Counted from the stretch's first letter, positions 50,460 to 63,323 are shown. The stretch is DNA of 64,000 bases from Mycoplasma sp. 1578d (GCF_024582695.1 NZ_CP102081.1:744001-808000); one strand, 5' to 3'. Numbers and translations: made by a program. Notes: generated by a model not told the origin, from the sequence alone.

Positions 50460-50465
50460 ATTATA
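50460..50465 (-). promoter_or_regulatory. -10 box of the maltose operon
   Basis: TATAAT on the minus strand. An AT-only inverted repeat (TTTAATTT ... AAATTAAA) at about 50430-50450 lies just downstream and might be an operator; this is weak because of composition. Confidence 0.45.
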
Positions 50466-50587
50466 GAAAATAAACGCTCCAAGAACATTTAAATTCTTGA
50501 TAAGTCAAATTAATTTTTTATTTTTTCCACAAAATTAAGAATTTACGGAATGTATTGAAAATGGGTTGATTAAATTTAATATTCAAT

Positions 50588-50619
50588 ATAAAAACCAATA
50601 CATTTAAATTGTATTGGTT
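50588..50619 (-). terminator. Terminator of the transglutaminase-like gene
   Basis: Stem AACCAATAC / GTATTGGTT with a nine-base loop and T run, about 20 bases past the stop. Confidence 0.8.
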
Positions 50620-50637
50620 GTAAATTTTGTTAGAATT

Positions 50638-52041
50638 CTAAAGACTATCCGGTAAATCTTGGTATTCATATTCTTTAGGATTTTGATAAAACATTATGGT
50701 GGTTTCATAGGAACTTAATTTAAGTCTAAATTGATTCATTCACTCCGAATTGCGTTCTAAAAATAAATCTGTATCATCCTTTAGTTCGAATGTATTATTA
50801 ATTTCATAGCTATCTCAATTAGTTAAATCAATTGCTTTTCATCTCCCATCAACTTTAACTTCGTTTCAAGCATGTCCTGAATTAGATATTGTTGCTAAGT
50901 CTTCTCCTAAATATTCTCCAGTCATAATTCGTACAGGAATATTTAAAATTGTAAGTGCAGCCGCTAAGTTCATACTATATCCTACACATTGAATTTCTGG
51001 ATCATTAGTAAATATTTGAGCAGGATTGTAAAATCCATATCCATTGTAGTTAAAATTTTTATCAACAGGAGCTAAATAAGTTGTGTTTGTAGCGATATAA
51101 TAAGCGATCGCTTTGATTTTGGTTTTATCGTCTCAATTCTTATTGATAATATTTGGTAAAACTTCTTTTCATTTACTAAATCATTTTTTGTACTCTGGAA
51201 TTGGGTTAATTCAAGGATCTTTACCAAGCTTTTGAGCTTCTTGTTCGGTTAATTTAGAAGAATAATCTACTATGAAATCTTCATCTTCTTTTCTGACATG
51301 CTTTGGGTTAATTAATTCAGTTGTTTCACTTTTGTAGTTTCCGTCGGAAAATAAGTTAGGTTCTTTAAAAAGTAAATTATTGTAAATATTATAGTTTGCC
51401 AAAGAAATGGGACTTCGCGGAATTTCTATATATTTTTGATATTTATAGTATTTTACATAGTTCATACTTGGAATTGAAACATCAGCAAAAAAAGTGTATT
51501 TTTTATCACCTATTTTAAAAGTTTTATTTTCTAGTATTTTAGTTTTTTGAAAAATGTATTCCGTTTTTTTAAGCTTATTAATTTCATTAATGATTTTTTC
51601 TTGTTGGTCATTGAATTTTTTGTAACTTTCAGAATGATAAAATTTATCGAGACTGTTGTGAGCTTCATTATATTGTTTATAATCTACTTTTTCCGGATTT
51701 ATTAGATTGATTTGTAAAAATTCATTATATTTATCTGGCTGAAAATTGATTTGTCTTTTGATATATTCGCTTATAATTGGATTGTTTTTATATTCTTGCT
51801 CAATTTGTAAAGCTTGAATATCCTTATCTTCAATTTTAGAAATTTTATCATTATCTTTAACAAAGACTCAATTTCAACGTTGGTAATATTTAAGTCACTT
51901 GACAATATATTCATCATTGATTAAAGCATAACTATAGTTTCCACTATAGTACTTGCTTGGCTCTAAAGAAAACTTATTGTTTTTATCAATTCCTCATTGA
52001 AAAATACCTCTTTTTTGATTATTTTGATAAAAAAATAACAT
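50638..52041 (-). CDS. Transglutaminase-like domain protein (C-terminal part of a frameshifted lipoprotein)
   Basis: Open for 467 codons from the ATG at 52041. The C-terminal part is a transglutaminase/protease-like fold with the Cys-His-Asp triad in order: QCVGYSMNLAAAL (Cys), SNSGHAWNEVKVDGRW (His), AIDLTNWDS (Asp). The frame continues that of the upstream lipoprotein piece if one A is added to the seven-A run at 52041-52047. It is therefore probably the C-terminal two-thirds of one protein, unless it is translated from its own ATG. Confidence 0.8.
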
Positions 52042-52739
52042 TTTTTTAATCGTTCAAGAGGTTGTAAATAATATGGATGTTCTTCATATAAATTAATTTG
52101 TTGTTTTAATTTATAAATATAAAAATCTTTTAATATATTTGCAATATCCTTGGAATATAATCCTTCAAAAATTGAAGCCTTTTCTTTAATGAGCATTGAT
52201 TTTTTTGAAAATATTTTAGCTCATTCTTGTTTATCTTGAGAGCTAGAAATTAATTCATTAGAATTCAAGAATTCTTTTTTTCAGGTTTTGTAGTTACTCA
52301 CTATTCCGTCTGGGTTTATTTGGAAATAAATCTCATGAAAATCACTATTGCTTTTTGTATTATTTACTAAAGAAATTAGCTTATTTAAAAACTCTAAAAA
52401 TTCTTTTGATAAGGGAAGGTTTTGACTATCTAAAATTATTTTATTCAATTCTATTTTTCATTGATTTAAGGATACTTCATTTGCTTTTCATTCATTTAAA
52501 ATATCTTCTTCTGTCAGTGTAATCGGAGTTATTTTTTTAGGTTCTTTTAATGAATTAACAGGAATAATATTTTTTTCTTTTAGAGCTTTTGAGTTATCTG
52601 CACAAGATAATAATGCCGAAAAAATGAATGGTGTTGTAAACACTAAACTAGAAATTAAAAATAGTAATGATTTTGCTTTTTTATACTTAAAAAACATATT
52701 AATTACCAATTCAATTATTTTTCTTTTAGTATTATTCAT
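51963..52739 (-). CDS. Lipoprotein, N-terminal part of the frameshifted transglutaminase-like protein
   Basis: 258 codons as sequenced. It has a lipoprotein signal (MFFKYKKAKSLLFLISSL ... SALLSC), from either the ATG at 52739 (overlapping the upstream stop) or the one at 52697, which gives a more normal signal length. A charged helical region follows. After QPLERLKK the frame runs into an unrelated tail (CYFFIKIIKKEVFFNEEL) and TAG, while the neighbouring frame reads on sensibly. Confidence 0.75.
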
Positions 52740-55700
52740 CCAGTACTTGAACAGAAATCATTAGTTTAGGCGTTTTTGAACGAATTATAGGGTGGCGTGT
52801 TTCAGGATCATAATTGTCTGGGTTATAGTCATAATAAGCATCATTAACTCCTCAACTTTCGATAGTAGCAACAATGTTTGTAAATTCATATTTGTTATCA
52901 CCAATATTTTTGACAACAATAATTTCTCTTAACTGAGCACCATTTTCACTTTCTCAATTAGATAATTCAATTACTTGTGCGTTCCCGTTAGTTGTCTCAT
53001 TGGGTTTGATTGTCACGTTTTTATATTGAATACTATCAGATATTTTTGGATCAATATAAGCAATCTTAACTTTAAATGTATCAAAAGAATTTTTTAGAGA
53101 TTTAAAAACTTTAATTTGATTAATAACATTAAATGTGTCTGGAGTTAGAAATCTTTTTAATGACTTGAAATATTTACCATATTTTTTTCAGTCATCAGAA
53201 GTTGTGTATCCTGTTGCAGGGTTTTCTACATGATAAGTATTACTTTCAATCTTTTCTACTATCTTATATACATTTGAATTTAGAATTAAGTTTTTAAATT
53301 CTAGGTACTTAGATGTCATCTCTTTTAATTTCAATTTAGAATTATCTAATTGATTTGCTAGTTTTTTGTTTTGTTCTTCTTTTTGATTTTTTTCAACTTT
53401 TATATTGTTAAATTGATCTTTTAAGGTTTTTATATTTTGATTTAATGATAAAATCGTATTTAAATTATCTTCATTTATTAGTTTTTCGTTATCATATTTA
53501 TTTTTATATTCATCACGTTTTTCAATCATTTTAGATAGTTGTTCTTTGGTCTTATCAATAATTTTACCTTGGATTTTTGATATTTCACTAGATAAATTAT
53601 TAATTCTATCTGTATATTCTTTAATAATTTGTATTTGTTGATCCAATTTATTAGATGATGCTAAATCTTGTAAAGCAAGTAATCCTTCTAAATTACTAGT
53701 GTTAATTTGTCATTGTCTAGCTTGGTTTCTAATTCTTTGTGCTCTAAATATTTGACTTTGATATTCTCTAAAGACTGAATCTTTGATACTGATTAATGTA
53801 TTTAAAAAAGTATTTAACTTTTGATTTAAGTTATTTATATCGATTTGTAGGACTTTATTCCCATTATTAAGAGAATTAAGAGTGGTATTTAATTGTTCTG
53901 ATTTTTTATTAAAACTATCTTGATAAGCATTGTTAAACACATTACTTAATTGAGTTGACATATCAATTAAAGCTTTAACGCTTGCTTGCATTTGATCAAG
54001 TGTTGAGTTTTCGTCAAATTCAGGCAATGCTTGACTTAATTGTGTATTTAATTGTGAAGTATCAGTATTTGAATCTGCTTGAGCAACAAAAGTGGTTGCT
54101 TTGGATTTGATATTATTGTATATTTCTTTCGCAAAATCATAAGTTGACTTAGCTTTTTCTTTGCTATTTAACACTTGAGTATTCAAATCACTTATTTTTG
54201 TTTGAACTGTTTGTAAAGATTCTTGAGTCTTTTCTAATGTAGTTCTGGTTTGAGATAACTCATTTTCAGTTTGAACTAACAAGTTTTGAGTACTTAAAAG
54301 TTCTTGGTTTTTTGATGTAAGTTCAACTTGGGTTCTTTGTAATTGTTCTTGAGTGGTTTTTAGATCATTTAAAGTTATTTGATATTCTTCTTTAAATGAA
54401 TTAAGAACACTTTGTTTATATTGATCAATAACTTTTTGAGCTGAGTTTAAGGCTTGATTCACTGATTGGGTATAGGTTTGTGTATAGTCATCAGGATTGT
54501 GTTTGTTTTTAAGTTCTAATAAAATATCAATTTGTTCTTGCAAACTATTTGCTAAGTTAGTTGCATTTTCAATTTGTGAATCTTGAATTGTAGTTTTGAT
54601 TTGAGTTAAAGCACTAATTTGATTGTCCAATATTAAAACTAAAGTACTTATTAAGTTTTGGTTATTTTTAGCAAAACTTTCTTCTAATGCTGTTTTTTGA
54701 TTATTTAAATCATTGATTCGAGTTTGAAGATTTTGGCTTTCAAATTCTAATTCTTTAATATGTTGAGCTTGATTTAAAATTTGTGTACTTTTTTCTTGAT
54801 CTTTTTTAGTTAATAAAGAAATGATTGAAACTCTAACTAATTCGTATTCTTTAACAATTCTTTCAAATCCCTTGTTTACACTGTATAAATCATAACTTTT
54901 AACATTCGAGTAATCATTGACTTCTTGGGCTTTATCTAATGAGTCAATCATTGCATCTAAATAATCACTAAAAGTATCTTCTTTTGAATTCAAAAGTTTT
55001 AATACTGTTTTGACTTTATTTTTAATTTTCTTGTTTTCAACTTGATCAATTTCTTCAAGATGAAAGTCGTCATAACTATTTAGTGTCTTTTTAAATTGAG
55101 TAATTAATCTTATATTAAATCTTAGATTTTTAATTAATTTTTGAGCAAATTCTTTAATTTTATTATCACGCTGTGAAATTTGTTTTTTAAGATCATTAAT
55201 TTCTTGGCTATATTGATTAATTTGGTTAAACAATAAGGTGATGATGTTACTGAATTGGTTTAAATAAGTATTTTGAGCTTTTTTGATAGCTTTCAGAGCT
55301 TTAATCATACTTTCATTATCATTAAATTTGGTTTTATTTAATGAATCTACTATTGTTTTCCCTTTATTTAGTGAATTAGTAATTCCTTGTTGAGTTTCTT
55401 GACTTAAATTCTGATCGTTTTTATCTAAAAGGGTTTTTAGCGTTTGATTAAAAGCTGTTGCTTTTTTCACTAAATTTCTTTTTAAAGCTAAAACTTGCTC
55501 TTCGAAAGCTTTATATCCATTCTTAGAGATATTTTGTTCATTTATTTCAATGTCATTTAAATTTTTATTTGATAAATTAAGTTCTTGTAATTCTTGAACA
55601 AGAAACTGTAAATGATTGGTTCCGTTTGTTAGATCTTTGACTCTTAAATTATCTGCCTTATTTTGTGATTTATACTCTTGATTTTGCAGATAAGATTGAT

Positions 55701-55827
55701 TGGGTGAATTTTCAGATAAACTAATTTGATTTTGATAAATGGTTTTTGCTGTTTGAAATGCAATTCCAAAGGTAGTACCTAATAGTAAAAAGGCACCAAG
55801 AGAAAATAATATTCTTTTTCTTTTCAT
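52732..55827 (-). CDS. Long coiled-coil membrane-anchored protein
   Basis: 1031 residues. One N-terminal membrane segment (ILFSLGAFLLLGTTFGIAF) without a lipobox Cys, then about 800 residues of Gln/Asn/Lys-rich coiled coil, for example the run around TQEQLQRTQVELTSKNQELL. A C-terminal globular part (about the last 150 residues, NVTIKPNETTNGNAQ ... KLMISVQVLDE) follows. TGA (Trp) codons at 53710 and 53188 join the pieces. The last eight bases overlap the start of the transglutaminase-like lipoprotein, so the two form an operon and possibly a surface complex. No known family. Confidence 0.82.
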
Positions 55828-56474
55828 TTTTATCCTTACGATCTTTTAATATTAAAAATTATTAATTTATTTTGAGTTAAATAAACACAAAATTTTCTTG
55901 GTAATTAAACCTAGAAATATTAATAAAAATTATCAATACCAGTACAATTTGAGTATTTTTACTAATATTAGTTAAAAAACTATTTTTGACTTTTTTAAAA
56001 ATTTATCTAATTAAGATATTTAAACTGATTGAATTGTAGTTTAATAATTAAATTAACTTTAATGACCAAAACTTAAAGTTAAGGTATGGGTCTATTTTCT
56101 CCACATTTTATGGTGGTAAAAGTTTATGATAATTTATAAATATTTGTTTTGTTAAGATATTTTGCTCATTAATATGTATATTTTTAGAACAAAGTTTAAT
56201 GAATATTTTGCCAAAATCTCCTTTAATTTTGATGCTATAAATAAGTACTAAAGAATAAGAAACTACTCCTACTTTTCTCATATTGAATTCATTATATTTG
56301 ACAATTCAAAATAAATGTCAAAATGGAAAAATTTTCCACAAAAAAAGTATGGAAACGTAATCATAAAAATTATCATTTTTTGATATTTTTGTAATTGCCT
56401 ATATTTTTGCTTTTGCTTGTATATTCAAGAATTCATCTTAATTGAATAAGTAAAAGAATACAATTTATATTGCT
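55828..56474. other. Divergent intergenic region
   Basis: About 650 AT-rich bases between the coiled-coil gene and pulA. It should carry both promoters; TACAAT at 56459-56464 is ten bases before the pulA ATG. It also contains a 57-codon minus-strand frame at 56108-56281 with its own TATAAT. Confidence 0.6.
56108..56281 (-). CDS. Possible small protein (57 aa)
   Basis: Reads MRKVGVVSYSLVLIYSIKIK and ends INYHKLLPP. It begins nine bases after a TATAAT (56291-56296). The stretch TATAATGAATTCAATATGAG is nearly the same as the promoter-start segment of the modular lipoprotein gene at 38623-38642. It may be a displaced promoter with a chance frame, or a real small membrane peptide. Confidence 0.3.
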   Translation of the reverse strand: MRKVGVVSYSLVLIYSIKIKGDFGKIFIKLCSKNIHINEQNILTKQIFINYHKLLPP

Positions 56475-58475
56475 ATGAATTTTAAAACATTATCTGATGG
56501 TCAAATTAAACAATTTGATCAACAATTCGCTTATCAACACAATGATTTAGGTGTGGTCTTTTTAAATGAACAAATTCAAATCAAGTTATGGCAACCACTA
56601 GCTAAAAATGTTAATATCTTAATTTTTAAAGATATTAATTCAAATGAATGTGTTGAATTATCAATGAATAAACAAGAATCAATTTGGATAATCTTACTTG
56701 ATTCAAGTTTTCAATACACTTATTATCAATTTAAAATCACTCATCAGGATAATACTCAAACTTTTGCCCTTGATCCATATGCTAAATCAATGGCACCGTT
56801 TAATCATTCTAAGGAAAAAGTTGGAAAAGGTTTTATTTTTGATCCCAACAAAGAAATTGCCAAACCTGTTCAATTAAAAAACAAAATCATTCACAATAAT
56901 CAAGCAATTATTTATGAATTACACATTCGTGATTATACTAGTTTGCTTGAGCAAAATTTTTCAACTTCTAAAGGAACTTTTCAGGCAGCTCTGCAAGCTA
57001 ATATTTTTCAAAATCTCAATGAGCTTAATTTCACTCACGTGCAATTACTTCCAATTCAAAGTACTTATATGGTTAATGAATTTGATCAAAGCATTATTCA
57101 ACATGGTCAAGGACAAGGATGAAATACTAATTATAACTGAGGGTATGATCCACATAATTATTTCACTATAAACGGAATTTATTCATCCAATCCAAGAGAT
57201 TCATTAGCAAGAATTAAAGAATTTAGTGAATTTGTTAATCAAGCTCATAAAAATGGAATTGGGATTATTTTAGATGTTGTTTTCAACCATTTATTTCATA
57301 ACGATATTTTAAACAACATTCTTCCTGGTTATTATTTCCGAGAAAATGCTAAGGTTCATCCTGTAGATCAACCACCTCTGGCAACTCAAAGAACTATGAC
57401 TCGTAAGTTAATGATTGATGTTTTAAAATACTTTGTCCAATATTTTGATGTTGATGGTTTTCGCTTTGATTTATCAAGTTTTTTTGATAAGGAAACGCAC
57501 GAAGTAATTGCTCAAGAATTGAGAAAAATCAAGCCAAACATCATTTTACATGGTGAAGCTTGGCCTTATTCAGATTTAGAATTTAAGAGCACTTATATCA
57601 AAGGTTATAATTCAAATAATTTTGAATTTGGATATTTTAATGATTCATTAAGAAATTCAATTACATGCTATGAAGGAGAAAAAGAGAAAAAAGGTTTAAT
57701 TTTTCAAAATACCTATCAAGCATTTCAAGTATATGTCTCGTCAATCCCTGGCAATATTAAAAATTATAATTGAGGAGATATTGAGCATTCAACTTATTTT
57801 TATGATCTCTTTAATAAAGATACAACCACAAATTTAGCATATGTGGCCTGCCATGATGGTTTGACACTTTGAGATAAAATTGCTGTACATGCACAAACTA
57901 ATGATTTTGTTAGCTTGCTTGAAATGTATCGAAAAGCTTTAATTATGCTTTATACAACCCAAGGAAGAAAACTAATTTTAGCTGGAACCGAACTACTTCA
58001 TAGCAAACCATGTGATATCACTGGTGATGATCCACATAAATGTCACCCCATGAACATTGATGATTTTTTAAACTTAAAACCCGATCAAAATTCTGTGCAT
58101 GAAAATTCATATAAAACCTCTGATTATGTTAATGGTTTAAAATGAAATAATTTAAATAATAAACAAATAAAACAACATATTTATCAATTTATGAGCAATT
58201 TAAATGCTTTTAAATTGCAATATGATCACTTTAATTTAATTACTCCTGAACAAATAAATGAAAAATTATCATTTATTAAAGTAGATTATGGAGAAAAACT
58301 CATAATCTATAAAGTAGTCCATAATAATGTTGAAATTGTCGTTATGCACAATTTTAGCGATAATTCGTATCAATTCAACCAATATAAGGAATGCCAAACA
58401 TTATTTAGCTCGCTGATAAATTCTAGCAAAGCCAACCTACTTGCACCACATGAATCTAAGATTTTAAAAAGATAA
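56475..58475 (+). CDS. pulA: Type I pullulanase (GH13)
   Basis: 666 residues. N-terminal CBM48-like domain (IQIKLWQPLAKNVNILIF), then the catalytic barrel with IYELHIRDYT, the type I pullulanase hallmark YNWGYDPHNY, IILDVVFNH, nucleophile Asp in VDGFRFDLSSF, Glu in ILHGEAWP and ACHDGLTLWD. It has no signal peptide, so the enzyme is cytoplasmic and would act on imported branched dextrins or glycogen. There is no clear ribosome binding site. Confidence 0.93.
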
Positions 58476-58478
58476 ATG

Positions 58479-58510
58479 AAAATATAGCAGGGTTAACCCT
58501 GCTATATTTT
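58479..58510. terminator. Bidirectional terminator between pulA and the amidohydrolase gene
   Basis: A perfect palindrome of 32 bases (AAAATATAGCAGGGTT and its complement) between convergent genes, ending ten bases from the stop of the minus-strand gene. Confidence 0.9.
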
Positions 58511-58519
58511 AAAAACTTC

Positions 58520-60067
58520 TTATTTTTGGTTTGATCAAACAACTTTTCCTCTAAATCATGTTTGAAATGGTTTAATGGTTTTGAGTTGTTCTATGCGATT
58601 TACATCAAAAATATCTTGTTCATAAATCACAAAATTAGCTAGATAATCTGTTTTAATTTGACCCATGATTTTTTCAGCATTCATAAAATATGCCGATCCT
58701 TTTGTGTATGCATCAATAGCTTGATAAATACTTACTCTCTCTTGTTTATTGGGGTGATTAACCGCTCAATAAACATTATTAAGTGGTTCTAAGGGAAACA
58801 CTAAATGGTCAGTTGACATTCCTACATTGACTTGATTATCAAGACATGTTTTAAATGGTAAAAAACTTTCATCTAATTCTCTGACAAAGTTATTTTTAAG
58901 TGAGCACATTTCAAAACCAACAGGAATATTGCTGTGTGCTAGTTGCTTAATTAAGTCTTTATTTAAATAACAAGCATGTATAATTGCATTTCTGGCTTGA
59001 TTGGTTTTATCAACCTTTTGATAATTTTCAATGACCGAAGCAATAGCCCGATCGCCAATTGCATGCGTAGTGACAGCGAACCCCAGTTGATTAAGTTCTC
59101 TTACATATTGCTCAAAATCACGTTCTTCAGTGTAAGGCTTTAAGCTTTGTTTATTGAATTTAGTTGCTAGTTCTTGACTCAATGATGATGTGTTTGAATA
59201 ATTTGTTCCATCGGCAAAAAACTTAATTGCGGCAAGTTTATGATTATCAGGGAGAATAATTTGATCTTTTTTGCTAAGAAAATCTTTTAATCATTCTGTT
59301 TCAGTTAGTCAAAGTTGGTGATAAACTTCTAAAGTTAAATCATTCTCAAGCATTTGAATTTGCTCGAGACTACTTTGTCAATTCGCATTTCTTAAATCAC
59401 AAGTATAAATTCCGGTTAATCCTATTTCATTTGCATATTGGACATATTTTTTAAGATAAGCAGCTTCTTTTTCAATATCTGATTTAGAAATAAGCTTTTC
59501 AATTCTTCATGTGATCATCTCACGAACAAAACCAGTAGGCCATCCTTGTTCGTCTAGTTCAATAATTGAACCAGGACTTACGGCATTTTGTTTAAATAGG
59601 TCAAATCTTTTTAAAGCTTGTGTATTGCAAACTCCTGAGTGATAATCGCCTCTCCATAAAAATAAAGGCACATTCTCTAGCATTTGATCTAATTCTTTTC
59701 GTTTAGGTATTTTTCCTTCTTGTAAATTTAATTCGTTTAAACCATATCCAATAATAACACTATCGCTCTGGATCTTGTGTTTTTGTTGAAACTGATCAAT
59801 TAACCTAGCTATATCATCAAAATTTTTAGCAGATCCAATATTAAGATAATGAGCATATTTAGCTGAATAAAAGAAATGCACATGACTGTCGATAAATCCA
59901 GGAATTACTGTTTTTCCTTTTAAATCAATAATTTGATCTGGTTGTTCGTTTAAAATTTGATCATTTGAACCTACTGTTAAAAATTTATGTTCTTTAATTA
60001 AGAAAGCTTGTGCAAATTTTGCGTTTGAAAGATATACTTTGCCATTTATAAAACCAATTGACTTCAT
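58520..60067 (-). CDS. YtcJ-like amidohydrolase
   Basis: 515 residues. Metal-dependent amidohydrolase fold: small beta domain (INGKVYLSNAKFAQAFLI), VIPGFIDSHVHFFYSAKYA, VTTHAIGDRAIASVIENY (metal His), NAIIHACYLN and NVGMSTDHLVFPLEPL. The substrate is unknown; relatives include N-substituted formamide deformylases. TATAAT at 60075-60080 lies seven bases before the ATG. Confidence 0.88.
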
Positions 60068-60074
60068 AATAAAA

Positions 60075-60080
60075 ATTATA
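60075..60080 (-). promoter_or_regulatory. -10 box of the amidohydrolase gene
   Basis: TATAAT, seven bases (TTTTATT), ATG. Another probable leaderless start. Confidence 0.55.
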
Positions 60081-60165
60081 GTAAATTCTTATTAATTAAG
60101 TTTTAATACATTTAAAAATGTATAATGGATAGTTTTGTCTCCTAAGTAATAAAATCAATAAAAAC

Positions 60166-60201
60166 GCACTTAAAAATTATCATTTAATAATTTTTAAGTG
60201 C
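60166..60201 (-). terminator. Terminator of the RM operon
   Basis: Fifteen-base perfect stem GCACTTAAAAATTAT / ATAATTTTTAAGTGC with a six-base loop, downstream of the specificity gene. Confidence 0.8.
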
Positions 60202-60226
60202 AGTGCTTTTAAATATCTTTTATAAA

Positions 60227-61360
60227 CTATTTTTGCTCTATTGCTTGCTTAGAATATTTGATTTTGAGATCCTTTCAATCTATAACATTTTTTATAATTT
60301 GCTTTTCAAGAGCAAAAACTAAATTTTCCATAAACTCAAAATCTATTTCATTATTTTGAACCGGTAGGCAGATTTTATCTTCGATTAATGTTTTTAATGT
60401 AGGATAACTTGAATATCCGCCTCTATATCTTTCTAGCATTTTATTGATTGCCGACACAACAAATTGAGTAAGTAGTCTTTTATCACGAGGTTTAAGAATA
60501 AAAATATTTTGACTTGAATATCATTCATTTTTTCTAATTTGTGCGACAATATCACCAATTTGAATTATTGATATCACATCCTTTTCATTTGGTTCAGTTT
60601 CTTGTTTTTCAATATAACCTTTAACTCCATAATTAACTTTTGTTCTTGCTATAAATTCAAAAGCTTTTAGGCTGTTGTCAACAAATTTAAGCGACCCTTC
60701 ATCGTATCCTATTGAGCTTTTAATTGAGAATAAATCAGATATTTTAAATTCTTTTCACTCAATTGGTTTAACGTTTTTATTTTCTAACAATCTTTCTATG
60801 GAAAGATTTTCTTGTTCAGTTAATAAGTAATCTTTTAAACCTGTAATAGTTAAATAAGATTCTAGTTGGATAATTTTTGCAGTTTCAATTTTTTCTATAA
60901 AACTTTCCATAAATTCGAAATCTATTTTGTTGTTTTTTAACGGAAGAAGAATATTTACATTTTTAATATCGTCAAGATCAAAGTTTTTTCCTCATTTAAA
61001 CTCATCAACAGCTCTTTGAATACATAAGGTAATAAATCTCAGGATATTTTTCTTTGACTGAGAAAATTTGGCAATTAAAACATTAATATTGTTGCCAGTA
61101 AAAAACCTTTCATTTTGATAAAAAACTCTAAAAGTGTCTTTCCCAAACGAAATTGAATTTTCAGGGTTACTATATTCTGGACTTTCTTTGATAAATCCCC
61201 TTACTCCGTTATTCTTCTCAGTTCTTGTTATGTAAGGTAATGAGTCTTGGATTTGTTTATTGTATATTTTAATAGCGTTCGCGTGGAATATTTTTTTGCT
61301 TGACTTAATATGAAATAAATCTTCAAGTTTATATTCACCTCACTGAGCAACTTGTAACAT
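60227..61360 (-). CDS. Restriction-modification specificity subunit (BcgIB/HsdS-like)
   Basis: 377 residues made of two similar halves. Each starts with a matching segment (WGEYKLEDLFHIKSS; WKEFKISDLFSIKSS) and ends with another (KIDFEFMESFIEKIE; EIDFEFMENLVFALEKQ), that is two target-recognition domains and two spacer helices. This fits type I S subunits and BcgIB. The ATG at 61360 is 18 bases past the modification gene stop. The frame is open a little upstream without an ATG. Confidence 0.85.
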
Positions 61361-61377
61361 TTGATTCAGTGAGGTAT

Positions 61378-63300
61378 CTACTTTTTTAAGTTTTCATCTC
61401 TCAATGCATTACTTTGAAAGATCTTTTGTACTTCCCAAGAAAGAAAATCAGCAATCGTTTTCTTAAAATCACTTAAATTGGGTTTTAATTCTACTTTTTT
61501 ATGCTGATCAAAATTTCAGTCTTCTCCACTTTGAGTAATAAAATCCTCAACATAAATTTCTTTTATATTAAATAATTCAGGGTCGACTTTTGCTAATAGC
61601 CCATTTTTATAAATATCAATCAATGCTCTATATCTTTCTTCGGGTCGATCTATTTCCCTAATTCCTCTATCTGTTCTTTTATAACCATCTTTTCTAAAAT
61701 CAACAAACTTAACAGTCTTGTTAAAATCATGTGGTATGCCAGCTTGAAATATATAAATACTAGTTGCAACTCCAGCCATTGGTTGGAATAAATCAACTGG
61801 CATTTTGATACTTGCAAGTAATGTGTTGTTTTTTAGAATTATTTTGTTAGAAACACGAGCTTTGCCAGTTCCTGCACTATCTTGGATAATAATTGCGGCC
61901 AATCCACCTTTTTGCATTCTTTCTAATCCAAATTTCAAAAAGGGCATTCCATTTTCTTCAAACGAAAAAGGAGGATTTAACAACAAACGGTCAGCTTTAA
62001 AGTTAATATAAAGCTCTTCTGGAGTGTTAAAAGTATCTCCTTTTTGAATGTTGCTTGAGCCATCACCACGAAGAATCATGTTTGTGGCGGCTAGTGTGTA
62101 CATTTCAGCATTTAATTCAACACCCAAAAGTCTTTTCTTTTTAATTTCGAGAATTTTGTTTTTAGCTTTAGTTGTTCCTTTACCGTATTTTCGTTCAGCA
62201 CTATCAATCATCATGTTCATACTACTGATTAAAAATCCCCCCGAACCAGCCGCTAAATCCATTACCTTATTTTCTTCGCTAACATTTATAATTTCAGCCA
62301 TTAACTGAGTAATGTAAGGGGGTGTAAGAACAATTCCGATTTCTTTTCCGTCTCCATAAGCATATTTTAAAAACTCTGAATACATTTCTCCAACAATATC
62401 AATGTTGCGAGAAATATTGTTAATTTGTTTGAAAATGTATTCATAAATAAAAGTAAAAATTTGTTTATTTTTGCTACTTTTAAATGGTAGAAAATTAGAA
62501 ACTAGTTCGTCACTATCAATGAGCAAATCTCTTTGCTTATCTTTTGAAATTTCCGAAAACGAAGCTAGCATAAGCTCTTTTTTATCACTGTCAATATTTC
62601 TTTGATTTAAAAACTCTTTAATATGTCCAACAATCATTTTTCCATCACGTTGATCAGTTTCGGGTGAATGTCCTTTGAGCTTATCAGGAACCAATCCTTC
62701 TAATAGAGATGAACCATCATCACGAATAACATCCTGCATTGATAAAAGCATTCCTGAAACATATAAAACTCTTTGTGAGGCTGTAATACTAAGATTGTGC
62801 ATTAATTTATTTAGCTTAGTTGAATATTCTTTTAATATTTTCTTACTACTGATGATTAATTGGTGTTTTTCTTTTTCACTTAAGATTGCATCTTCATAAA
62901 AATTATCAAAGGTTTTGTCGTTTTCAAGAAAACCTAGATTAGTGTATTGAGACATTAATTTTGCGATTTTCATTGATGGACCATGTACATAATACACCTG
63001 TATTTGTGCATCTTCATCGCTATTACCTGCTACACCAATAGCAATAACTTCTTTATAAAGATTGCTTTCTATCATTTCTTTGGCATAATACAATGCCCCA
63101 TTGACAGCAAAGTTTCGAATTGAACTAGCATCTTCGCTAATTCCTTCTTTGTTTTTGTCAATTAATTTTTTAGAATAAAGCTTATTCTCAAAAATAACTG
63201 GAATTTTGTATTTCTCTATGTGTAAATCAGGTTCACCGACTCCGGTTTTATTTTCAGTTTTTGAACTTCCGCAAAGTGCATCCCTCATACGCTTAGACAT
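61378..63300 (-). CDS. BcgI-like restriction/N6-adenine methyltransferase fusion
   Basis: 640 residues from the ATG at 63300. The N-terminal segment GEPDLHIEKYKIPVIFENKL fits a PD-(D/E)xK nuclease core (PD then E-x-K). The methylase part has motif I DLAAGSGGFLIS and motif IV LLNPPFSF, the N6-adenine type. Nuclease and methylase in one chain next to a two-domain S protein is the BcgI (type IIB) layout, in which DNA is cut on both sides of the site. The gene very likely began at 63389, since a frameshift divides off the first 20 codons. Confidence 0.85.
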
Positions 63301-63323
63301 AGAAGAAGAAACATTATAATCAA

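Noticed and set aside
52488-52739. Stand-alone 83-residue lipoprotein
   Set aside because: Its apparent end is a TGA (Trp) codon; the frame continues for another 175 codons.
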